Below are positions 35,741 through 47,279 of a DNA stretch of 64,000 bases, one piece after another (position 1 is the stretch's first letter; every line of letters begins with the position of its first letter). A program made the position numbers and the translations under genes. This stretch comes from Cloeon dipterum (Eukaryota > Arthropoda > Insecta > Ephemeroptera > Baetidae), in NCBI RefSeq assembly GCF_949628265.1, contig NC_088789.1, positions 29,195,883 through 29,259,882 on the forward strand, read 5' to 3'. A model generated the notes under the pieces. The model ran no database searches. It was not told the DNA's origin and was given only the letters and a program-made list of their open reading frames with translations.

Positions 35741-38700
35741 GAATAATGTGCATTAGGCTGCCATCTATACGGGTGAAGGATAATTATTTGTGAATTTCCT
35801 TAGTGCGCGTTTGGCCCTACTTGCTCAGCCCGGAAGTAGCTTATCGATAGCGGGCAACTCTCGCGTGAAAGGGGGATTGGCCGCAAATATTGTGTTTCTG
35901 TTTCTTGTCGCGACTGATTTTAAAAATTGAAAACTTTTTCCTGCTTAGTCTACATTAATTATGGGTAATTTTATCAATAAAGCAACCACCTTGATAGTTG
36001 ATAATTCCTTTATTATTATTAAATGTTTTTTTGCATGATTTAATGAACAAACAAATAACATTGTAATTTTGAGGGAGAATTTTCTCTCCCTCACGCGTAG
36101 TTTTGTTGTGTCTATAATTAAAATTGTATTTTCTAAGATCTTCCATTATTCGTAGTACTAAAACTTTTCATCCGTAATTATTTTTTCTATCCTTAACGAA
36201 TCCTTGAATTTAACTTGTTTTTTTATAAGTGCTGAATTTTACTGTCTAAATTTTCGGAGTCAGCTTTACATTTGTAATTTTAATTTTTAAATGCGCATTT
36301 CATTATTTAATTAAACTTAAAAAACTAAGGTTTTACTTGATGGTTAAGTGTAGTAAAATGTTGTGTTTATAGATTAATTCACTCATTTGAAGTTTCCATA
36401 GGTGGCGAAGGAGGACAAGTAGTGTTTGGCAGCTTCATACAGAAATCCAAACTGGATCTGGAAACAAATTTAGTAATTGATTAGCACTTTGCATAGGAGA
36501 ATGTTTTTAATATTTTCAGGGTTTGAGGGTTTAGTCACAGGTAGAGCAATTTGCTAAGACATGCTCCATTTAATTTCTCTTTATTTGCGTATATTTCAAA
36601 CTAAATTTTCTAGCATCTGCCCAATTTGAGTTTTGTATTTATCTACATTTAATTTTAATGTTCTTGTAGCATCCCTTTTTTACTGCGTGTGATTAATAAA
36701 AAAGATTAATTTTCTGTCTAGTTTTTGCATTAAATTAATATCAATCGTTTTGCTTTCTCATCGCACGAGAAGGAGCTCAATCGCATACAAACACGCTCGG
36801 TGGCTTGTTTAGGCTCTCTTTGGCCGAACGTTAGTTCAATTTTATTACGCTTTCTTAATAATGACACGTGTGTTCCTAATCTGGAATTTACTTGTCTCGT
36901 TTTGAATGGCGAGGCCTGTCTAACAATTATATTGAAAATTTTTCGTGTTGCGATAATTTAGCAATGTTCACAAATTTTTCAAGAAAACAAAATCGATTGT
37001 GAGTCTGGGAGCAGTTTCTGCCGAACTTCCTTCCATTGCATTCTATCAGTCCTTTATTTTTTCACGTGAAAATATATTAGTATATATTAAAAACAACAAT
37101 AATAGTAATAATTAGATAGAAATTCTTGCAAATTCGTAAATTATGAATTTCCATGTGTAAAAAAAGAATGATGGAAATGAAAAATCAGTGCAAAATATTT
37201 TTTGTTAAAAAATATTGACGGTGATTCAAAAACCAAAGAGCTTAAGGTCGGGATACGAACCACTTTCACAATTTGGGGGTTCGTAGCCAAGTGCACACCC
37301 ACGGATGCAGTCTCCGTAAGCACGGTCGATTTCGTCATTTAAACAATGTTTATTGGATGTGCTAGCGCAGTTCAAGCCAAAGTTTTTGCCTTGACAAGCT
37401 GAAAAATATTAAGGGTATTTTAAAAATTTTAATTTACGCACAGCATTACTAGTGTTGCAATTTTTTCCGGAAAACCCAGCAAAGCAGGAACAGTTTAGAC
37501 CATTCTCATGATTGCTACACAGTTGGTATCCAGCACAATCTCCTCCAAATTTTCTGCAATCGCTGAGAGTATTCAAAACTAAAAGACAAATTATAAGTTA
37601 ATTCAAAAAATGTAAAAATTGAAGCCTTCAAAATACGGTTTGTGAAGTGATTCTTGTTGGTGCCTAGCGTTGTTTTTTCTTCACCAAAAGCATAGCAGTT
37701 CGACACGATTGGCGCCGTAGGTTCTATTTTGATATTTTGAATAAAATCGACTTTCTCAAAAAATATTACTCACCTTCTTTGCAGAATTTAATCCCTCCAA
37801 TGACGAGATCTGCAAAGTGAGCCACCAGCCAGACTATCATACCCTTTTTCAGTGTGAGTGATGTTGAAGTAATTCTCTGCTCAATCCACTCCATTTTTCC
37901 ACTTGTTTTTATTGGGAATTCTTGATTGTAACGTCCATCCCACACTTCTAAGGTTAGTGCTTTTGTATTGCTTCCCAAGCTTTCTTTTGTAAGGTACACG
38001 ATGTCGACACAAAACGCATTTGGAAAATCATTCCAAATTTGCAATTCCAAGTAGCTCTTGGCATGCAAAGAACGTAGCACTCCATCTAAGTAAGCAATTC
38101 ATGAAAGAAATTCGCAAAAATAAGTTGGGTAGTAACAAGAGAAATCTAAATAGCGTACATTTGTGAATTTTGAATTGACCTTCCCTGTACGTCCTGAATG
38201 AGAGATGGTAGTCCCGTAAACTTTGTGAAGAGCTGCGAAAGAAGTAAATTAATGCGGATTCAAAAAATGTTTGATTTATTAAAATCGGAATATAAGTTGA
38301 ATATAACATATCCACAATTTTCCCGCAACACTGCCAACCGAAAACACCCTATTCTAGACGCAAGAACAAAATCAAACCTCAAATTCTGAATCAGCGCAGA
38401 AGTTTGGTTTGAAATACAATTTTTCACGAAGAATTTTCGACACTTTTCCATAGAGATTTAACATGGAACATTGGATTCCCGTGCAGTAATTTATTTTTTG
38501 TAATATGATATATGAGTTTTTTGTTGCAGTGATATATTGCATTGAATATTGCCCCTCGAATATATAAATGATTGCAATCATTATTAAAATGAATGACCCT
38601 TCTCATACACCTCTTAATTTACCTTTTTATGATAACGATGACCACGATGCGCTGTGAAATCTTAAAAACTAATTCAATCACGCTCACAATAAATCGAAAA

Positions 38701-39223
38701 ACCAATCACTCATTGAAAAGCAATTTTGAATAGTTGCTAGCAAACCTGGGAAAGTGGTGAATTTGTATCTTGTTTCCCGTTACGTTTAGGACATCTTCAC
38801 GATTGTGACCATCAAACGAAATTTCAAATGTGGCATGCGCCCATCTCTTCCCTTTGTAGAAAACATTTTCATTCTAAAAAAAGTCACGCATATATTAGAG
38901 TTGGGGGTTAAAGGCAGTCGAATTTCTTTCCTGGCGATAAAAGCAAGACTCTAGTTTGAAATATGAATTTGCGAAGATAATATTTGAAATAATCATTATT
39001 TTGCTTAGAAACGGTATCGATCACTTTCATATTTATTTGAACAACATAATAGTATTTTATCGTTTTTTGTCCGCGTAGACCTTTTACGCAAGTTTTCTTT
39101 CTGGGCTTACTATCTTTATAATTTTAAATGCCAACCGATACAATTTTTGTAAAATCTTCACACTTTTGACCACTGCCCTGGTAATCAGGAATGAAATCAC
39201 AGGATCTCAAAACAGAACGATGT

Positions 39224-39670
39224 TTTTACTAACGGCAATGAAGCATTATCTCAGTTAATATATATGTAAGATTGTTCATAGTAAGTAATTTTAAGTGGGT
39301 AAATTTGGTTTATAGTGATTTCGTGTTGATCTTTTAGCTATTTCAGCTGAAACTTTTTCTTTAGATTCTGGACCTCAATTCGGAATAGCTAATGGACTTA
39401 TCTTTTATTTCTTAATTTCACAACGAAAAATTTAATTTTTTTAAGAGAGGCACTTTGTTTTTTAACTAGATAAGTGGTTTTTTTAAAATCAAAAATAAAC
39501 AAAACCCCTGAAAATTTCAATTAATAAACAAGCGAAATTATTATGGGGAGAGGGATTTAAAAAAATCAATACAAACTTGATTCCGTTAAAAATAAACATC
39601 TTTTAGTTTGAAAATCCTAAATTCCTTAGTCTGTCGTAGTATATCGAATCCTTGTGGGCTTCTCATAACC
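39224..39670. other. Unrelated 440-bp insert in RPTP-3 exon 5
   Basis: AT-rich sequence with no counterpart in RPTP-1 or RPTP-2. It is flanked on both sides by exon 5 sequence (GGAATGAAATCACAGGATCT at about 39188 and 39740). No terminal inverted repeats or coding potential are seen. Confidence 0.6.
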
Positions 39671-40519
39671 AGTTTAAATACCAACCATTATATCTTTGTA
39701 GGGTTCTCCACAATTTTGAACACCGCTCCCAACATCAGGAATGAAATCACAGGATCTCAAAACAGAACGATGTTGTGTTCCCCATCCGTCAATGACAGCG
39801 TTAAATCCTTTTCTCAGGGTTTCATCGGCCGTGAAAAGGAACTGCGCAGCGTCGCGATCCAAAATTGAAAAATGCATTTTGAAGCTGTGCGGTCGTGTGA
39901 TTTTGATTTTTTCCTGATATTTTCCATTGGTTGGGAAGACCGGCAGATCTGAAATTTAGAGACTGCAATCCTGACACAGCCGGAGAACAGAATTTCAGAC
40001 TATTTACCATGCCAACGGTAATCACGGACTAACGGGAAAGGATCTGATGATTTCTCTGTATTAAATTCGTATTTCCAGCCATTAACACTCTTGAACCAAT
40101 AGGAACATCCATTTTCCATCACCAGATTGCAATCGTATGTAGCGGGAGTGTAACCATCTAAAAGAGTAAAACCACGAAATCCGGATTACTGGAGCCTGCC
40201 AAGATAACGCTTATTTATGGGAGGATTTCCCTGTGCGACAAAAAGGTCCTTCGAACCGAACCCAACATTGCCGTGGAAGAAAAATAGACTGTCCCGAAAA
40301 ATTATTCGCCGCATGCTTAGGTACGGCTAAAATAAGAAAGAAGTGAGACAAATTTCTGTTGCTTTTCCGCACTTTTCATTGTGCATGCGACCTGTTAACA
40401 GATTTTATTTTATTTCTGAAAGACACACTGAAACCAAATTTTTGCATATTCCAAATAATAAACTGATAGTTAAAATTGTTGGGTACATATAATTTTTCCA
40501 ATAAAATTATTTATGTGAC

Positions 40520-40714
40520 GTGCGAGCAGAGGCGTAAAGCAAAACGCACGTTGCTTTGGCGCGCGCAATGCTTGAACCTTTTAGTCGCTAGTGCGCATGC
40601 GTCACCCCCCAAGCATATATCACGGCATTGGCAGCTGTGACGTCGGAAGGGTGACGCACTAGCGCAACAGCGAGCAAAAGCAAAGTGCGTTTTGTTTTAC
40701 ACCTCTGCTCGCAC
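40520..40714. mobile_element. 194-bp inverted-repeat element, RPTP-3 copy
   Basis: Same element and position as in RPTP-1 and RPTP-2, one base longer. Confidence 0.7.
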
Positions 40715-41187
40715 GATACAACCAATTTTCTCGATCGAAAGAATAATAAACCCACCTAACTCAACTCTCAGAATTGGAATGAAAAATGTGGTTTCATAGT
40801 GGCTCTTTAAACCGATAAAATATTTGGTTTCAATACAGCTTGTTGTCTAACCACAAACACAAAAGTAAGCGCACAATTTTGCTTCAGAGACAAATCGAAT
40901 ATTTTACTACCTCAAATAATTATGGACATCATGACAACAACAACAAAAATAAAAAAATACTTGCATTTATGGTGATTATTAGGTGTTCCTGCTGTGCCAC
41001 CCGATGTTTTGTCAGTGACGCATGACTGCAACTCACCATCTTTCCAAATTTCAAACTCGTATCCGTTCGTGCCGTTGAGTTCTGGTCATTTTGAAGATTA
41101 ACGACCACACTTTATGAGCACTCCAATTTATGACAAACCTCTTAGAAGAAGAAAAACAATCAACGGGGCAGCGAAACGCCCAAACAT

Positions 41188-42016
41188 GGTTGTAATTTCC
41201 CAATCAGCTCGGCCGAGAGCTCAAGCTACACTGTAACGGAGCAAGCAAGCAAGGAAGTAAAGTGGACTCGATCATTTCCTTGTTTATTTTATCACATGGC
41301 TACTGAAGAATGAATTTTAACATAAAAACTTTAGGTGAAAAAGGTAAGAATCTATAATTTATGCATTGCCTCAAATGCTAAAATGATCTATTAATTTTAC
41401 AAGTTGTCATATTTAAGCCCGTGTCATCTAGCTACCTTTTTACTTAAATGTTGAAGAATTTAAAGGTCGATCATCGCTTTTTTGGCAACAAATTTCGAGA
41501 TTGACGCATTTAATCATATAAATATGGGTTTCTTTTCTTTATATCTTTGTTCAGGCTCTAGAAAAGTCACAAATTGATTATGAGTCGAAAGTAAAAATAA
41601 CTGACTTATCAACAGAACTGCTCACATATCAGCACTTTTAATCGTGCTTGTGGGTAGCAGATGTTGATAAGTTGTGCGTTATGTTTCAGTAAAAACCTCA
41701 ATGCGGAGAAGCAAACAGATGGCCACATTGGGTCAAAGTTCCTCTGCGACCACTCGGGACCCGCTGACCTCATAGCCCACGGAATAAGTGCTGACAATGA
41801 GCAGAGGTGTAAGATAATAATCCCCATCGTTGTAATCTCTAAACTACAGCTCGCATGACCGCGCAGTGATATGGTCTCTGTCAAAATCATTACGTTGAAC
41901 ATATGCAACCTGCACAAATAAAAGGACTGCTCTGCGGCACAGCTTATTCCTAGTCGGATCGTGTGCTCGGTGAATGAGTCAGAGTATATATAGCTTTGCA
42001 TTTCTAATCTAATAAT
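41188..42016. other. Unique spacer between RPTP-3 and ankyrin fragment
   Basis: No gene is supported. After the shared RPTP 5' flank (to about 41290) the sequence is unique in the window. Its right end carries the TATA-like run at 41985. Confidence 0.5.
41985..41992 (+). promoter_or_regulatory. TATA-like box upstream of ankyrin fragment
   Basis: TATATATA followed by GC about 25 bp before the point where ankyrin homology begins. Position and spacing suit a core promoter, but in an AT-rich genome this may be chance. Confidence 0.25.
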
Positions 42017-42411
42017 CGGGGAAAACTCCGCTTCACTTTGCTCTTGAATGTGGGAATATCGCAGCCGCCGCAGAGCTGCTCGAGCTCGGCGCTGATTTCA
42101 GGGTGAAAATCGGCGGCGGGTTCAACCTGCTGCATTTCTGCGTGGCCGAGAAGCGGCTGGACAGCGCCAAATTCGTGCACGAAAAGGACGAGCGGATGAT
42201 CCACGAACTGGGGAGAGGGAGAGAAAGTTCGCTTCACATCGCGGCGGAGGGCGGAGATCTGGAGGTGTGTCGCTGGGTGGTCCAGCAGGGCGTCGATGAC
42301 GTCCACGCCCGGACCGCAGGGGGGAAGTCGGCGATCGACTATGCCGCCAGCAGGGAATTGAAGCAGTTTTTTACTGCTTGGGGAAGCGGGCCCCTCATAA
42401 CGCAGATCTGA
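42017..42411 (+). pseudogene. Truncated ankyrin gene copy (3' end), fragment 1
   Basis: Matches 4856-5244 of the intact gene plus its 3' flank. The frame is open for about 130 codons to the normal stop (GKTPLHFALECGN through LKQFF to PLITQI). Homology begins abruptly in mid-exon, and the first in-frame ATG is only at about 42197. Its tail (HARTAGGKSAI, FFTAWGSGPLITQI) differs from the parent gene and is shared with fragment 2, so fragment 2 derives from this lineage. Confidence 0.75.
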
Positions 42412-43285
42412 ATTTGTGTCAATTATTAAAGAACATGAAATTTATTTAGATCTGGTTACATCTTCTGATCTGATAGAAAATATAATTTCAGGATTGGAAT
42501 ACTTAAAAAGGCTAAAAATGACTATTAAATCCCTAGTGAATGAAACAGCCTCGTGATATGGTTCTTGTTTAATTTTTATTTGATATTATACAATAAAACC
42601 AAGGAGGAAAGATTGACTTTTGATTATTTTCTGGTTTGAATGGCTACCTAATTTTTTTTTTTTTTTTTTTTTTTTGTAAAACATGCTGTCTTGCGCGGCA
42701 GTTACCAACGACACCGTCAGCTCCGAAAATCTTTGCGTGGAAATCAACGTGATTCCTGAATTTTGCTCGGTATGACACGGTCTGACAGCTTTACACACTA
42801 ATAATCCTTAGTTTTTGTTTTTCTCCGGATGAACAAAATTACAATTTGACCCTCAAATCCCTGCTTTTGTTTTTATTATATTCTTCTCGAGTCTCGAGTG
42901 ATTATTCTTTCTCTCTAAATACAAAATCAAAAAAATTCATTTGTTAACCCAATGATACATTTTTTATAAATTAATTGCTAATCAGCAATTTTCTGTGCTA
43001 AATAAATAAATAAATCTGCTCTATATGAAAAGATATATATTCATTTCTTCTGAGGGGGACGAACGCGTGGAATTGACCCACGTCTCCTATTTGACCAGGA
43101 AACAGTAAACCTGCAAATAAGAGAATAGAATCACAGAACGCTAAATCTCGGCCAAAATATGATAGCAAAAGTCAAGAGGCCAGTCACATTAATAGAGCTG
43201 CGAATTTTAAAAGGCTTTTATCTTTTCCTCAAAATATTCGTTAATTGATACAAAATAGACGGTTGCTGAGCTAGTTTTTGCAGGT
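42412..43285. other. Spacer: ankyrin 3' flank and duplicated sequence
   Basis: Begins with the ankyrin 3' flank (AATAAA at 42592), then a 24-base T run. The rest (to about 43640) is duplicated at about 56580-57520. No gene seen. Confidence 0.65.
42652..42675. repeat. Poly-T run, 24 bases
   Basis: Uninterrupted T run. The duplicate at about 56578 has a short ATTTATTTTTT stretch, so it expanded after duplication, unless it is an assembly artefact. Confidence 0.8.
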
Positions 43286-43410
43286 GATTCGGCCCAAAGT
43301 GGCCTTCTTTTCGCTTCCCCGCACCCAGCTCTTTAATTGAATTTCTAGAAATTTGTCCCTAAAGCTACTGGAAAGGTGCATAAACCAGCAAGTGGCAAGT
43401 CGGCACCCAC
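43286..43410. repeat. SINE-like dispersed repeat, copy d
   Basis: CCCCGCACCCAGCTCTTTAA, AAATTTGTCCCTAAAGC and GGCAAGTCGGCACC. It is duplicated at 57170 as part of the unit duplication. Confidence 0.55.
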
Positions 43411-43641
43411 ACGGCTGAACTATTTGAGAATTTCGAGTCAATCAACTAACCACCCTTTTCCATTTCTCATATTATGGTAGCCAGTATTAGATCCCCGAAC
43501 TGCTAAAATATCTCACATTGCTTTGACACTCCTGAGAATGCCGCTGAGCAATGCGAGCCAACGGGCTGGTTTAAACAGATAAAAATTGATGATTTGTGCT
43601 CCTTCGAAAACCTCATAGATATTTTCACAAATAAATTGTCA

Positions 43642-44503
43642 ATGGTTGTGAGGTCGTAATTATTAATTTCTAACGCCCTTGACTTACTTCCTCACTGGTC
43701 GCCGTGCTTCTGCTGCATTTCGTTTCCCGCTGAGTGGGCGGATGCCTTCTGCCGTCATCAGCCTTCTTCTTCGCCGCCTGGACGCTCCGCTACTCGGTCG
43801 AATCGCCTTTGCCCCGCAAGCTTTTCTCTAACATTCTAACCTACCTACCCTTAATCTAAGCCCTAACAAGTCGCAGGGGAAGACCCGTAAGGGAGGGAAA
43901 CGATAGACATTAGGAACAACCACGTACCTTCTTTATTCTGGCAAACATGATGGCTCTACACTGCGAGGTCGTCAGAAGAAAGAGAGAGAGAACCGCGGGA
44001 TGAACTTCCTGTCAGATCTCCAGGGGATGACTTCTCACTCGCCTCCGGACACCAACAGTTTCTGTCCTTAACCGCGGAGCACTTCACTGCACACCACTGC
44101 ACCCTCGGCCGCACCCAGCCGAACTGTCCTTTGCGTCTCTCTTTTTTCCACGTCGCCCCGTTTCCTCTCTCTCTCCTTCTGCGCCTCTATTAATTGCAAG
44201 CACATTTTCTCAATCATAGACATAATACTAATACATTGTTTCTTATTTCTTAATCCAAACCATTCCGTTCTAATTACCCGACTTGGATCCGCACACAAGC
44301 AAATCTTTTATACACTTCTAGCTAACTCATTAATTTTTATGCTCTCGCCAGCTCGTTCAGATTTATGCCTTGTCTACTATTTTTGAGCTATTGCTTTTAA
44401 TTCACCGCTTCACGCCTCGGCGGCGTGAACGCCATAACGTCCTGCTGGCACCAAGTAATGACTGATCACGTGACCGGATTCCCCAGAATTCCGGTCACAA
44501 TGG
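43642..44503. mobile_element. LTR-like insertion (probable solo LTR)
   Basis: About 854 bp running from TTGTGAGGTCG to CCGGTCACA, that is TGTGA...TCACA ends typical of retrotransposon LTRs. It is flanked by ATGG at 43642-43645 and 44500-44503. The paralogous spacer at about 57515-57530 reads straight through (GTCAATGGCTTAAAGTTCAC) and is the empty site. The interior is pyrimidine-rich with no coding capacity. The exact target-duplication length is ambiguous because flank and element share bases. Confidence 0.75.
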
Positions 44504-45416
44504 CCTAAAGTTCACAACATTTTTTCACCTTTTTTTAGAAATAAAATTAGTCTTTATGATTTCATTTTTGCACAACTTCTTTCGACAGCTGTTTTGAGCT
44601 CCAGTAGATATAATATGTGATATTAAAATAATAATTAAATTACACTGTGTCTTAAATAATTATATCGTTAAACTTTCTTTTCTGTAAAAATAATTTTTGA
44701 ATAATATTTACATCAGGTTTCATGGCCACGACTCTCTAGCAGGCTCGAAGAGATGAATCCATGTTTAAATAATTTTTTATTTTAATTTTAAGAACAAATG
44801 TTAATCGTACTGGTAACCTTTCAGTGATTTTAACGTCTCTTCACTCAATGCAGACTGTTCCGCCAGTAAATTCTACGATGCAGGTTGCATAGCCAGCCAC
44901 ACAGTGAAAATCGACGGTTTTTAGCTTCTTTTTATCGCTAGGATTAATTAAAAAATCGTGTTCATATAATTGTTAATAAAAAGATCGCCACGTCTCAGGC
45001 CACATTTGTAGTCGTCAATGTGTCTCTGATATTGCTGCCTGCTGGAGCCTTTTGTTCGGCGAGAGAAAGGAACAACACACACAATGGCATGGTTTCAAAG
45101 AACTGTGAAAGCTCCTGACTTGCGTCTTTTAAAGGAACCCTTGAGTTTTGATAAAACCAATTTCGATAATCTGCTCTTACTTATTTGTCCTTGAAGAAGA
45201 TTGTTGATATTATTATACACTCACTTAATTTATCAAAAGGGTATAAAGCATATTATAAGATTGTACTAAATAGAGTGCTTTTTAAAAGTAATAAATTTAA
45301 AAATTACGTTTTTGCTGCAGGTTGCATACTTAATCAATCAAAATTAAGCTCTTTTCCATCCCACAGTGTCAGGGTTTTACCTGACGAGAATACGAGTGAG
45401 GAATGGGCGCTGCTGA
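44504..45416. other. Spacer before zinc-finger gene 3
   Basis: Continuation of the duplicated spacer, matching about 57525-58457 almost base for base. It includes a CAGGGTTTTACCTGACGAGA segment seen only before genes 3 and 6. No gene is supported; the 91-codon frame at 45185-45460 is not conserved in the duplicate. Confidence 0.65.
44842..44930. repeat. Nine-copy conserved spacer element, copy 5
   Basis: CAATGCAGACTGTTCCGCCA and TCTACGATGCAGGTTGCATA, with an extra CCAGC before CACAGTGAAAATCGACGG. Twin of copy 8. Confidence 0.8.
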
Positions 45417-45527
45417 CACACAGATGGCGTGATGATTTTCAAAAACTAACCCACCTCTGAAGCGGCGCTGCGATCGCCTAGCCACCTTTCTGGAACCTTC
45501 CATTCAGGTTGAGGTGGTCCGTCTGAA
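45417..45527 (+). promoter_or_regulatory. Promoter/5' UTR block of zinc-finger gene 3, CTCF-like core
   Basis: CACACAGATGGCGTG at about 45417-45431, followed by the conserved GCGGCGCTGCGATCGCCTAG segment. Confidence 0.5.
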
Positions 45528-47099
45528 ATGTCGTGTCAAAAGGCGCTGTGCTTATTTGCGAGCTTCCGACCGCGGACGGCGCCATCCTCGCCGTCCACGT
45601 GGACAAGGAGAAACTGCAGACTTGGTTCTTGAACGTCTGCGGACACGAGTTGGCCGAGGAAATCGAGGACGACAACCTGATTTGCTACTTTTGTCTGTGG
45701 CATGCCGAGTGAGTTTTTTTTAGAGAAATTCAAGGAATTTTCATTTTATTTGAGGAATATCCTCTCAGGTTTCTCTGGAAATTCAATGGGATGTCAGACG
45801 AGGCTTTGGTTTGGTGGAATTTGGATCTGGACGATAAAGCAAAGGAGCTGAGGAAATGTTACTTTGGTAAAAATTGATAATTATTTATAAATTTATTTTT
45901 TATCAATATTGTTTTCAGAGGGAAGTATAGAGCAATGTTGGGTGCCATTGGAAGAGATCGACCTGCCCGAAAGTGAAGAAGAGGAAAACGAAAAGGATGA
46001 GGAAGAATCGGAATCTGAGACACAATCCAATATTAGTTCACAAAAGAAAAAATGTCTCTACTGTGGTAAACTATATAAATATTCGTACGATTTGTCACAG
46101 CATGTAAAGAAAACACACAAAAATGCTATTAGATGTGAAAACCATCAATGTGCTACATATTTTCACACAATCGAGGAAAGGGAAAAACACAACGAGGAAG
46201 TGCATGAAAAATCGAGAGAACTGAAAATATTCAAATGCGAATTTTGTAGCAAGGAATTCAGTGGAAATGAAAATTTCAACCATCATGTTCGTAAGGTCCA
46301 TCGTGAATTTCCAGTCAAGTGCGCTTCCAAAGGCTGCGTATCGTTTTTCAAAAGTGATATCGAAATGAGGGCTCATTTTGACTCTCTTCACGAAACTGAT
46401 AATGCAAAAATGATTGATTGTGAATATTGCGATTACAAAACCTGTAACAAATACGTTTTACAAATACATATTACCAGAAAACACACGAAAAAAACACTAA
46501 ATTGTGATGATTGCGGCCAAGTGTTCTCAACTAATTTTGACTTATCCCTCCACGTGAAAAGTGTGCACACATTTAAGCGCTGCCGATTTTGTGCTTTAGA
46601 TGTTTCTGTCGGTTATTACACTAAACATTTTAGAAAGTTGATATGTGTTCGCTGTAAAAACAAATTTGAATGTTCAGGTTTGTACCAATCGCACCTGAAA
46701 AAGTGCAGAGAAACTTTGTTCAAATGTTCCAAGTGTCCAAAGAGCTTTCAAAAGCCTTATTTGCTTGTATACCACATGAAAAGACAACATGGAAATCGCG
46801 AATGGCGTGGTTTGAAGCTCAAAGCTCTCGGATTCGAATGTGAACCCTGCAAAATGTGCTACAAGAGTGCGAAACTTTTGAAACTGCATATTAACAGGTC
46901 GCACATCCCATCCAAATTGAAGCAATGTGCCCACTGCAACAAGAGTTTCCTTTTCACTTCTCATTTGCAAAATCATCTTGCTAAGAAACACAATTTGTTG
47001 GAGCTTGAATTTGAATGTGATACATGCAAAAAATTTTTCATTTCCAAAAGTTCTCTTCGCAAGCATATCAAGTCAACTCATTTGAAATACACGAATTAA
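45528..47099 (+). CDS. ZAD-C2H2 zinc-finger gene, array copy 3, frameshifted ZAD exon
   Basis: Exons 45528-45708, 45769-45866 and 45919-47099 align with the other copies. Exon 1 is 181 nt instead of 182: one base is missing where the others read GCTTGATTTGC and this copy reads GCTTATTTGC. From the usual ATG the frame is therefore lost after about 8 codons. Beyond the deletion the ZAD sequence is intact (ICELPTADGAILAV to CYFCLWHAE), as are the linker exon and about 12 fingers with all ligands. It is either a young pseudogene, a gene using another start, or a sequencing error. The amino region (SEEEENEKDE) closely matches copy 6, as expected if the two arose by duplication of the ankyrin-spacer-zinc-finger unit. 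Confidence 0.75.
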
Positions 47100-47268
47100 A
47101 TTTAAAATTAACGCTTTCACTCAAAATGAGAAAACATGTGCAAAAAATTCATGTAAATCGATATGACAATATGTGATCTCCCTCTCATTCCCTTCTGAAC
47201 TATCTGAATTTAATGGAATACAATAAAAGTTACTCACAAATTGTGTATGTATATTTTAGTACTAAGCG

Positions 47269-47274
47269 AATAAA
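47269..47274 (+). terminator. Polyadenylation signal, zinc-finger gene 3
   Basis: AATAAA about 170 nt after the stop. Another AATAAA lies at 47222. Confidence 0.5.
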
Positions 47275-47279
47275 ATCAT

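Larger units (their letters stand above)
33350..36380. repeat. 3.1-kb direct repeat between RPTP copies (second copy)
   Basis: Counterpart of about 21600-24660. No convincing gene. The duplication continues into the last exon of RPTP-3 and about 600 bp beyond. Confidence 0.8.
36383..41187 (-). pseudogene. Truncated, chimeric receptor phosphatase, RPTP-3
   Basis: It retains the last exon (36383-36457), a stub of one EGF exon (about 36990-37060), further EGF exons (about 37250-37570), the exon 9, 8, 7, 6 and 5 equivalents (about 37650-39950) and the signal-peptide exon (41139-41187). FN3, membrane helix, D1 and most of D2 are absent. The junction at about 36985 joins the 3' flank of the last exon directly to EGF sequence. 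A second internal deletion lies near 37243. Exon 5 is partly duplicated around an inserted stretch at about 39224-39670. Left of that stretch the sequence is RPTP-2-like, right of it RPTP-1-like. Catalysis and membrane anchoring are impossible. A secreted ectodomain fragment is conceivable, but I see no intact path to a stop, so pseudogene is the safer call. Confidence 0.8.

Noticed and set aside
43060..43110. tRNA-like arm (CGTGG, 7-base loop, CCACG)
   Set aside because: No matching acceptor, D or anticodon arms upstream, and the stem is mismatched in the duplicate near 56950.
43642..44503. A protein-coding gene inside the LTR-like insertion
   Set aside because: Only a 76-codon Arg-rich frame exists, with no gag, protease or polymerase motif.
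45185..45460. 91-codon ORF upstream of zinc-finger gene 3
   Set aside because: The duplicated spacer before gene 6 breaks it with indels, so it is not maintained as coding.
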